From: Tretioscincus oriximinensis
Lineage: Eukaryota > Chordata > Lepidosauria > Squamata > Gymnophthalmidae
NCBI GenBank assembly: GCA_022410635.1
Contig: JAJVDF010000221.1
Coordinates: forward strand, 1,198,096 to 1,262,095
Direction of reading: 5' to 3'
DNA: 64,000 bases
A model generated the notes under the pieces. It ran no database searches. It saw only the letters and a program-made list of their open reading frames with translations, and was not told the origin of the DNA. This document shows, in pieces, positions 56,470 through 64,000 of this stretch. Every line of letters begins with the position of its first letter. Position 1 is the first letter of the stretch. Position numbers and translations under genes: made by a program.

Positions 56470-57050
56470 ATTAGAGAATATTACAAATGCACCAAACTGT
56501 AAAGTACCATGAACCCAAAGGGACTTCACATTGAAATCTGTGCCATAAAAATGACTGAAGGACTTGCACCTTCCATTTACTTCAGTGCAGTGAAGAGCAC
56601 AGAGAGTGCCTGCACAGTGGAACCCCATGCCATGACAATTGTGGTGACCCATCATAGTGTCCCATACAGCAGTGCCTGCCTTACGTCTGCATTGCTGCCA
56701 CTACTATCACCGGCAATCAGCTGGCTGGCTCATGGGTAGATTGCTGCCTCACCACCTGTCTTGCTAGCAATCCTGCCACAGCTGGTAGTCAGCTGGGGGG
56801 AGGTGGGTTGCCCCCACCATCATTCCTGTGCCATTCTGTATTACCCCAGTGCCACAGTCTAGGTAAGTGACAGGAGAGATGTGATTTGGGGTGGGGAGGA
56901 GTATGACTTAGGGTGGGGAAGGAGCATGGGCAAGATGGAGGAAGGGTGTGGTGTGCAGGGGAAGGATTTGGTGGAAGGGATCCTGGATTTTTAGGTTTCC
57001 AGTGTGGCAACTCTACTCCTGGTTGGAGAGATAGGCAGAAATGACATTAG
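56470..57050. other. No supported gene
   Basis: GC-richer than average toward 56700-57000, with G/T-rich simple-sequence character. Frames on both strands are open but overlapping and without domains. Confidence 0.35.
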
Positions 57051-57057
57051 AAGAAGA

Positions 57058-57275
57058 ACTGTTTTTTATAGCCAGTTTTACTCAACCCAAAGGGAATCAA
57101 AGCAGTTTACATAACCTTCACAATAGATTCCTCGTGAAGTAGGTGGGTTGAGAGAGTTCTGAAGAACTGTGACTAGCCCAAGGTCAACCAACTGGCTGTT
57201 TCGAAGGAATGTAGAATCAAACCGAGAGTCTTGTAGATAAGAGTCTTACACTCTAAGCACTGCACCAGACTGGAA
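57058..57275 (-). mobile_element. tRNA-derived SINE (antisense), divergent tail
   Basis: The right end, ACACTCTAAGCACTGCACCA followed by GACTGG, is the complement of the SINE head. GAATCAAACCGAGAG covers the decayed B box and GACTAGCCCAAGGTCAACC the body. The tail (AACCCAAAGGGAATCAAAGC) differs from the SINEs at 31.7 and 35.3 kb, so it is another subfamily. Confidence 0.75.
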
Positions 57276-57289
57276 AGTGGATGATGATT

Positions 57290-57372
57290 TTCCTGGTGGG
57301 CCATCCAGATAAAATGCTAGATTAGATGGGCTGTGGCCTGATACTGCAGGGATCCTCTTATGTTCTTGTGTA
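57290..57372 (+). mobile_element. CR1 subfamily B 3' tail fragment
   Basis: AAAATGCTAGATTAGATGGG followed by CTGTGGCCTGATACTGCAG and CCTCTTATGTTCTTGTG. Only the last 80 bases of the element. Confidence 0.8.
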
Positions 57373-57379
57373 CTTCCCA

Positions 57380-58088
57380 AAGTGGGGAAAAGGCCACCAA
57401 TCATGTGTCAAAACACTTTTCCCCCCTCTTGGTTTCAGAAACTGATTTTGCCAAAAGGGGTGGTGGTGATAGTGGTGGACATTCATTCTTCTTTTGTTTC
57501 AACTAGTTTCTTGCCTACAAAATAAATAAAATAAAATCCTTCAATGGCTCCACAGTCAACCGATGATATATTCCTGTGAAATGCACAGCTGTTTCCAGCT
57601 TATGGCTGTGTTTCAAGCACATGAAATCAGGCTTTGAACTGCTGAAGAGATCAGGATGCCTATATTGATTGAAAGTCTGATTTGTTGCACTTGAAGCACT
57701 GAGAGGAGCCTGGCAGGAATCCATAGATGATTCCTGCAGACAGCTATCAGAACTAGCAAACATTGCCCTACTTGCTAATATGTCTCCTAAACACCAATCA
57801 TTAAGACTGTAGACCTTCATCACTTTTAGACATCCTGCTGCAACTGTAAAGAACTCATTTATAGCGGATGAAAACCTGCCAGCATTATTTTTAAAATGCC
57901 CTCTAATTACCAATATCATTTTTTTCAGGTTTCCTTCCTCAGATAACATACTGGAGGCAGGGAGGGAGCAACATACATATAATCAAAAACACAGACAATC
58001 ATATAGAGCCACCCCGGATACAAAATTCTTACCATAAAATTGTATACTATTGTTATCATGCTTAATTTACCATTTATCATTTATTTCT
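57380..58088. other. No supported gene; one 144-codon minus-strand frame
   Basis: The minus-strand frame 57949-57515 is open for 144 codons. It contains CLKVMKVYSLNDWCLGDILA and a Ser-rich region, with no domain that I recognise. It has no splice-site or upstream context that would support an exon. The protein is not low-complexity, so a single-exon or retroposed gene remnant cannot be excluded. Confidence 0.3.
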
Positions 58089-58089
58089 A

Positions 58090-58345
58090 GAATATAAGAA
58101 CATAAGAAGAGCCATACTGGATCAGGCCACAGCCCATCGAGTCCAGCATTCTGTGTCACACAGAGGCCCACCAGATGCACCTGGGCAGTCCGAACAGAGG
58201 AAAGCATAATATGCTACTCCTGTTCGTGACTCCCTGCAAATGGTATTTCAAGAGTCCTGCCTGTTGCTCCATCCCGGAGGCTACAACCAGACAACTATCT
58301 TAGTATCCATTTATACCCTTAGTGTCCATAAACCTGTCTAGTCCT
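58090..58345 (-). mobile_element. CR1 subfamily B 3' end
   Basis: The plus strand starts ATATAAGAACATAAGAAGAG and ends with TCCATAAACCTGTCTAGTCC, the complement of the GLDRFMD codons at the end of the ORF. It includes the whole 3' UTR. Immediately after it, TATAAGAACATAAAAACATA looks like a second CR1 tail fragment. Confidence 0.9.
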
Positions 58346-58563
58346 ATAAGAACATAAAAACATAGAAGATTGCACTGAAAGAGTCATGTAGAGTTCTAAG
58401 AATATTGCATGTGATTTGATTTGGCTGCAATTGAATCAACACAGTTCGGAAAGTTAGTCAGTTCTTTATCTAGGCCCCCTCTGTACTGTGTTTTATAATC
58501 CACAATAAGCTGGTGTAGACTGTGGTAGGACCGGCCTACGACTTGTTGCAGTCTGCGCTACAC

Positions 58564-58735
58564 TAGGCTGACCAGATGCCCCCTTTTGGGGGGGGGAATG
58601 CAGTTTTGGAGTGTTTATCCCACCCTCCCGGGAGGGAGCGGAAGCACCATTTCCCCAGTTTTTTCTGAGAGAAAAAAAATTTAATTTTTTTTTAAAAAAT
58701 GTTTTTTTAATTCTTTTTTTAAAAAAAATTCCCGC
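58564..58735. mobile_element. Palindromic MITE P2 relative, left end only
   Basis: TAGGCTGACCAGATGCCCCC at 58564 matches the P2 termini at 15587 and 62220. Downstream it has a GGGAGGG-rich segment and A/T runs. No right terminus of the same type is found, so it is truncated or rearranged with the adjacent tandem repeat. Confidence 0.5.
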
Positions 58736-59013
58736 ACTACCACTAGTGGGTTCTGGCAACCAGAAGCAGCTCCTGAAGGCACCTTCCCTTCAGTAAAAAA
58801 TAAAAATTCTCATGCACTTCAAACAATTCTCACACACTTAAAAAAATGATATTTTTTTTTAAAAAATACACTGCACTACCACTAGGGGTCTCTAGCAACC
58901 GGGGCCAGCTCCTGAAGGCACCCTCCCCTCTGCAAAAAATAAATAAATTCTGATGCACTCCAAAAATTCTCAGACAGTTTAAAAATTCTCACACACTTAA
59001 AAAAGTTCTCACA
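58734..59013. repeat. Two-copy tandem repeat, period 139 bp
   Basis: GCACTACCACTAGTGGGTTC at 58734 recurs as GCACTACCACTAGGGGTCTC at 58873. Both continue with CAGCTCCTGAAGGCACC and AATTCTCACACACTTAAAAA. The units have diverged by many substitutions, so the duplication is old. Extra TTCTCACA words after 59000 suggest a partial third unit. Confidence 0.8.
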
Positions 59014-59184
59014 TGCTTCACAGATTTCTCGGGTGGGAATTTCGGAAGGGAATGCATGTTGGTGGGTAATTTGCATATTTATGAATATGCAAAGTAGCAT
59101 GAATATTAATTACCTCAGTTTGAGCCTCAGAAAATTGTAGGCCCCTATTCTGGGTTATAAGATTCAGTGCAGAAAGGGCCCTAG

Positions 59185-60110
59185 TATAATCAACAGTTCT
59201 ATAGTTGGTCTATTAGTATAGCCAGTTGTATATGGAAACCCACAAACCAGTCTGAAAACCACATTCTACAAGGTTCATAGATTCCTAACACCTGGCTTAA
59301 AGACACATACTTCTTCTAAAGGAACTTATGCTAATGTATAATATAAATAATATTGGAGAAATTCATCATAATCTGCGTACTGAGCGTACTGAATTACGTG
59401 ATTAAAAGCATCCCTTCTGATGAAGTAGTTTCCCACTGTTTTTCTTAATAATATTTAAAACAATAACATTTATAACAAACTTTCCATTATATATTATCTA
59501 TGTACTAGCTTTCAGCAAAGACAGTATTTGACATTTAAAGTCATTGCAAAATTATCTCACATTTCTTATTCAGAATACTATAATGCAGACAGAAGTTTTC
59601 ATTTTAAAGTATCAAACATATAGTATATTTAGCATCCCACTAGTATATTCTTTTGTACCTTATGTTTCCTATAAAGAAACACGCTACAAAGTTGAGAGCA
59701 GATTTAATCAATGAATAAATATAAGCAGGTTTGCAGATTTCTTTCATTATACTTATCGCAAAAGAAGCCAATGTGTTTTCTGTACTGATAGCAAAATATA
59801 AATATAATGCAGAAAACTGCATTTGTAAAATAAATGAACAGGTATAAAAAAAATATTTTTACTTGTTCATTTAAACGAGAAATTATTTGCAACTATGTAC
59901 AGCTTTAGAACACTACTTCCCTGGAGCTGCAGTTGATAGTTAGTCCCTCTGCCCTCCTCCAGGGTCTGTGACAGAGGGCAGAACACCATCTTTCTTTGAG
60001 CTGCAGCAAATACATATCATTATATTATTATACATATAATTGGCAATAAATTATTATCATGTATTGATAAATGATATATTATATTGCGGTATATTAAATA
60101 GAATGTGTAT
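59185..60110. other. No gene seen
   Basis: AT-rich with chance frames only. Confidence 0.4.
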
Positions 60111-60112
60111 AT

Positions 60113-60450
60113 TGTGGTTCGGTTCCGCGCTCCACCATGAAGCCAGCAGGGTGATCTTGAGCCAATCATAAGAACATAAGAAGAGCCATACTGGATCAGG
60201 CCACAGCCCATCAAGTCCAGCATTCTGTGTCGCACAGAGGCCCACCAGATGCACCTGGAAAGTCCGAACAGAGGAAAGCAAAATATGCTCCTGTTCATGA
60301 CTCCCTGCAAATGGTATTTCATGAGCACTATCTGTTGCTCCATTCTGGAGCAACACAAGGCATATGTTGTGGAGAAAGTAACCAAAAGCTGTGTGCATTG
60401 CCCTTTGGTTGGCTGCCCTGAGATTTTCAGATATAGGGTGCATTATAAAA
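60113..60450 (+). mobile_element. tRNA-derived SINE split by a CR1 fragment
   Basis: It starts within the tRNA head at the B box GGTTCGGTTCC (60116-60126), then CTCCACCATGAAGCCAGCAG. It is interrupted after GAGCCAATC and resumes near 60353 with TATGTTGTGGAGAAAGTAAC, ending in the L2-like tail CTGCCCTGAGATTTTCAGAT then ATAGGG. The A box is missing, so it is 5'-truncated. Confidence 0.8.
60168..60350 (-). mobile_element. CR1 subfamily B 3' end inserted in the SINE
   Basis: ATAAGAACATAAGAAGAGCC followed by the standard subfamily B 3' UTR in reverse, ending near CTGTTGCTCCATTCTGGAG. It interrupts the SINE and is therefore younger than it. Confidence 0.9.
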
Positions 60451-60779
60451 AACCTGTTACATTATTCCAGAAGTTTTCCTATTATAGCATTCTGTTCCTT
60501 CAATGTAATGCTCCCATTCCACCTCTCATTAACATTGATGAGCACAGCACATATTTTGAAATTACATTTTCTCATCATTAAGGTAGGGTTAGTGGTGGAA
60601 TATCAGCATGTGGCAGCTGCCAGCTCAAAGATACATTTGGTCTTTTTAAAAATGCATGTAGGTGCAGCCTGTGATATTTTTCAATGCAAATTACAGCTCA
60701 AGTGTTTCTTCGTTTTTATACTGTGTGGGCTACCTTGCACAATACTATTCTGCACCAGGTAATATAGTCCATGCTGGAG

Positions 60780-61090
60780 GAGACTAGCCCTAGCATTGAC
60801 TATAGACTGTCTGATTGCCAGATGATTTGTGCTAGCCCAGTCCTGTTTCTGAAGACTGAGCCAACCTTTGGATCTGCACTGGAATCCCTAAAGGCTAATG
60901 CCTTTCTTTCCTGGTCTTTAAAATTTCAGGGGGAGGGATGTTTTGATGCACACTGACCTAATGCCATTTTAATGACACTTCCTTGTACATCACCAAAACA
61001 AATATCTCATTATCTGCATGTCTCCATAGGCCAGAATATTCCGCTTTGAATATCCCTTCTAGAAACCAGTATAGGCCACTATTTTGTGTC
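60780..61090. repeat. Dispersed MITE-like repeat F3, copy 2
   Basis: Shares TCTTTAAAATTTCAGG, GCACACTGA and a following TGACACTTCC block with 32190-32470. The left and right ends (GTATAGTCCATGCTGG-type word and CCAGTATAGGCCACTA) look loosely complementary. Confidence 0.4.
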
Positions 61091-61094
61091 CACT

Positions 61095-62215
61095 ACATAA
61101 ACAGCTCTATGTGTACAGAGCATGCTAATCAGGGATAGACCTCCTGTTTGTTTTGTGTACAGAAGAGACATCACTGGACCCCATCCTAGGACAGAATAAT
61201 GTATAATGGAAAGAACATTTATTATACTTCTAAATCTGCCAACTTGGTTTAAATGGATCTGTGTTTCAGTGATAATGTGAGGACTGAATGTCATCAGATT
61301 TCATTCTTTAAGAAGCTTCTGCAATTTAATAAAATTTACATTGATTGAATTTATTTTGTAAAGAGGAACCTCTTTCATTAAGTTCTTAAGAAGTCCTGTT
61401 TAACTGTTGTCTGCATTAAGCTCCAAAGAAAATTTATTTAAAACAAAATGTCCTAAATAAAGTGGCATATCTTCTAGAAAAAAGGTTGTTTTTCTGGTTG
61501 ATTGGGATGTAACTGAGCTTCTGTGGAAATATAGTAAAATATCTGGATTCCATACCCCCTTCTTCATTTGGCATGTAAAACAGATAGTAGATGGTGGGAT
61601 TTAATTAAAAGTCAGTGAAAATGACTTTCTTCAGCCACCTGACATCTTCAAAATACCAGTGAAAATAAATTATTTAGCTGCAATAAAAATTTAAAAAACA
61701 AAACTGAAATGCACTAGTTGGAATTTGATCACTTTTCCACACTAAAAATTCATGAGAGTTACTAAAATATGTACATGTTTCTGAGCACAGCTATCATGAA
61801 ATTATTATTATAGAATAGTATTATTAACATATAATAGTAATCTTGAGAACATTTTAATTTAAAAACTTCCCTTTCAGTACCCACAGAGTGTCCCCCCAAA
61901 AGGGAGGAGAAGGAAGGGGAGATTCAAGTTACAAAAAGGCAAGGAGAACGTTCTGATTAACAATAACCCAAAAAGGGACAAGACTAAAGCTGGAAAGAAA
62001 TGATAGTAATAATAAACAATCATTTGTAAATTGAATTCTAGTGAACGTTCAAATTTAAATACCTTTTCACCCCATCTGTTTCACATCCTGGCGTATAACC
62101 CCAATTTTCAGTAGACTGCTCTGTCTATACTGAACAATGTGTTGGAATTAGCTACAGCACAAAAATAGTATCTTAGATGAGCTACCTATCCTAGGCAGTA
62201 TAGTGGTGGTCTGGT
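61095..62215. other. No gene seen
   Basis: AT-rich, no recognisable repeat; frames are short. Confidence 0.4.
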
Positions 62216-62219
62216 ATTA

Positions 62220-62379
62220 TAGGCTGACCAGATGACCCCTTTTGGGGTGCTTCCTGTTTTTGCCTGAGGAAAAAAAATTCAAAAACAAAAAAAAATCCTC
62301 AGAAACAAATGGGAGGCTCCCCAAGACTGGGTTTTCAACGCCCCCCCCCCCAAAAAAAATAGGTCATCTGGCCAGCCTA
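62220..62379. mobile_element. TA-flanked palindromic MITE P2, copy 2
   Basis: TAGGCTGACCAGATGACCCC at the left mirrors AGGTCATCTGGCCAGCCTA at the right. TGTTTTTGCCTGAGG and CCTCAGAAACAAATGGGAGG are the inner complementary parts. A C-run and A-run lie near the right end. Same family as 15587-15782. Confidence 0.8.
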
Positions 62380-62384
62380 CATAG

Positions 62385-62840
62385 TCCAGAGTTGAATTCA
62401 TTTCACCAGCAACACAAAATGGAAGTGTGTTGTTTCAGGCAGCCAAAAAAGATTCAGCCAGTAACTATGGAGACTGGGAACCCAAAGTGAGTGTACTTTG
62501 GACCAAGTATTTTGGACCAAATTGTGGTGCTGAAATCTGTATGCAGTGTAGCCTGTAATGTGTAAAAAGACCCTAAGAAGTCAAAGAGGAACTGTTTGCT
62601 GCTGTATATTCATATATAGGCTGCTGTATATTCTTATGGTATTTGTAGAAACAAATTAACTTCAATCCAGAGTTGAAGAAAATGGCACATTTCTGCTAAC
62701 ACTGGTTAGAAATGGCATGAGCTAGCATGTTAATCTGTAAATAATAGAAGACAAAAATAGAAATGTCCAATTTCTTCCTTAGGAACCCCAAGCTTATTAT
62801 TATATAAGTAATGATCTAGGGTAGAGTTCAATCTGATTTT
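62385..62840. other. No gene seen
   Basis: AT-rich sequence between a MITE and a CR1 copy; nothing supported. Confidence 0.4.
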
Positions 62841-62845
62841 TTTAT

Positions 62846-63685
62846 AGAATCATAGAATCTTAAGAGTTGGAAGGGACCTCCAGCGTCATCGGGTCCAACC
62901 TCCTGCTCAATGCAGGATTCATTAAACTATCCCAGACAGATGACTGACCAGCCTCCATTTGGAGACTTCCAGTGAAGACGAACTTACCACCTCCTGTGGC
63001 AAACTGTTTCACTGGCTTATCACCCTTACTGTTAGAAAGTTTTTTCTGATTTGTAATCTAAATCTACTCCCTTGCAGTTTCATCCCATTGTTTCTAGTCC
63101 TTCTTTGTGCCAATGAGAACAATGTTGATCCCTCTGTTCTGTGACAGCCCTTCAGATATTTGTAGACAGCTATCAAGTCTCCTCTCAGTCTTCTCTTTTG
63201 CAGAGTAAACATCCCTAGATCCTTTAACCGTTCCTCATAGTTCATGGTTTCAGACCACTTACCATCCTTTGTAGCTCTCTTTTGAACTTTATGTAGTTTA
63301 TCAATGTCCCTTTTAAATTGGGCCCCCCAGAACTGGACACAGTATTCCAAGTGTGGTCGTACCAAAGTACTATAGAGAGGAATAACTACTTCACGTGATT
63401 GAGATTCTATCCTCCCCTTAATACATCCCAGGATTGTGTTTGCCTTTTTTGCAGCTGCTTCACACTGTTGACTCATGTTTAGTCTGTGATCTACCAAAAC
63501 ACCCATGTCCTTCTCATCTGTACTGCTGCTCAGATATATTCCTTCCTTTCTATATGTGCTGTTTTCATTTTTTTTGTCCAGATGTAGGATCTTGCATTTC
63601 TCTCTGTTAAATACCATTCTGTTAGTTTCAGCCCATTGTTCAAGCTTGTCTAGATCTTTTAAAATTCTATCTTTATCTTATTTAG
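62846..63685 (-). mobile_element. CR1 LINE, subfamily A, with about 200 open codons of reverse transcriptase C-terminus
   Basis: On the minus strand the frame starting upstream of ATG 63617 reads DLDKLEQWAETNRMVFN, CKILHLDKKNE, EKDMGVLVDHRLNMSQQCEA, PLYSTLVRPHLEYCVQFWGA, VQKRATK and YEERLKDLGMFTLQKRRLRG, ending at ISQ-stop near 63009. A Trp codon is expected at that stop. After it WNSLPQEVV-like codons continue in decayed form. The 3' UTR has GGTCCCTTCCAACTC (reverse strand) and ends in the ATTCTATGAT-type tail at 62846. It is 5'-truncated at about 63685, and no catalytic YADD box is included. Confidence 0.92.
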
Positions 63686-63849
63686 TATTAGCAACACCAC
63701 CTAACCTTTCTACCCTTATGGACACTCCTAGAGCTGCCAATGGCTTCCCCAAAGGGCTGCGTTGCAATTTTTCTCCTGAACGCCTGATAAATATTTGCTT
63801 GCAGTCATATTTTGTATAGGCAAAGACTGTATCTTCTCATCAACTATTT

Positions 63850-63960
63850 ATTACACTATAGCTGGATATTCCACAATAAAGCACTGTGAAGACTGATTTA
63901 TTCCAGAATATCCATGCTTTATGTGGAATATCTGACTATAGTGATGTGGGGATTAAGCCT
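63850..63960. repeat. Possible P1-like inverted repeat near the right edge
   Basis: GGATATTCCACAATAAAGCA is loosely mirrored by TGCTTTATGTGGAATATC, giving an inverted repeat around ATTTATTCCAGAATATCC. GGGATTAAGCCT at the edge recalls P1 ends. Assignment is weak. Confidence 0.35.
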
Positions 63961-64000
63961 TAGTTAAGAAAAAGTCAGGAACTGTTATTTATTGACTGCC

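Larger units (their letters stand above)
58478..59180. mobile_element. Palindromic element P1 split by later insertions
   Basis: The left half (58478-58563) contains GGCCCCCTCTGTACTGTG, TGTAGACTGTGGTAGGACCG and CTACGACTTG. The right end (about 59129-59180) reads CTATTCTGGGTTATAAGATT then CAGTGCAGAAAGGGCCC. Between them lie a P2 left end and a 139-bp tandem repeat. The host P1 is the oldest layer. Confidence 0.55.

Noticed and set aside
1..64000. CRISPR array, operon, prophage or other prokaryotic system
   Set aside because: No regularly spaced repeats, no ribosome-binding-site-led gene chains, and the repeat content is clearly vertebrate.

Overview
This is vertebrate nuclear DNA, most likely from a squamate reptile (lizard, gecko or snake). 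The evidence is the repeat mixture: L2-like LINEs with a reverse transcriptase and an AAATA-type tail, two CR1 subfamilies with different 3' tails, tRNA-derived SINEs whose tails resemble the L2 tail, many short DNA transposons, and an AT-rich background. I could not fix the species. I found no convincing host protein-coding exon, tRNA, rRNA or CRISPR array, and nothing bacterial. The window looks like a gene desert or the inside of a large intron, and nearly everything recognisable is mobile-element debris.

Layout. 0-6 kb: a minus-strand LINE ORF1-like fragment (zinc-binding motif plus coiled coil) runs off the left edge, followed by unclassified AT/T-rich DNA. 6-13 kb: a GC-rich repeat, a 230-bp palindrome enclosing a Tc1-like terminus, a CR1 3' end, a hairpin, and a fold-back element invaded by a second palindromic element. 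14.6-17 kb: a TA-flanked element carrying a C55 tract and a long alternating purine/pyrimidine block, a second TA-flanked palindromic element, and a solo-LTR candidate. 17-29 kb: mostly unclassified sequence with scattered MITEs, including a 64-bp Tc1-type hairpin. 29.6-37.7 kb: a CR1 copy split by a perfect 84-bp fold-back with a 12-bp target duplication, two SINEs, another CR1, a Tigger/pogo-like MITE, and a perfect 96-bp-arm palindrome. 37.7-43.3 kb: nothing supported. 43.3-46.4 kb: a decayed LINE of another lineage with a CR1 fragment inside it, then an (AAT)n array. 47.5-56.5 kb: CR1, two L2-like copies (one nearly open, one interrupted by CR1), a palindromic hairpin and a candidate non-autonomous Helitron. 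57-64 kb: SINEs, CR1 fragments, nested MITEs, and a minus-strand CR1 with a 200-codon open reverse transcriptase C-terminal region.

How the parts work together. The SINEs have L2-like tails, which fits mobilisation by the L2-type reverse transcriptase whose remnants lie in the same window. The short terminal-inverted-repeat elements carry no transposase and would have depended on enzymes encoded elsewhere. Several clear insertion-inside-insertion events give a relative order: the CR1 subfamily with the CTTATGTTCTTATG tail is younger than the L2-like and SINE copies it interrupts, and the fold-back family is younger than the CR1 copy at 30 kb.

The best candidates for something undescribed are the long palindromes at 37.5 and 29.8 kb, the palindromic element family with many copies here, the Helitron-like element, and several short hairpins that could be transcribed into small-RNA precursors. 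None is shown to be functional by sequence alone.
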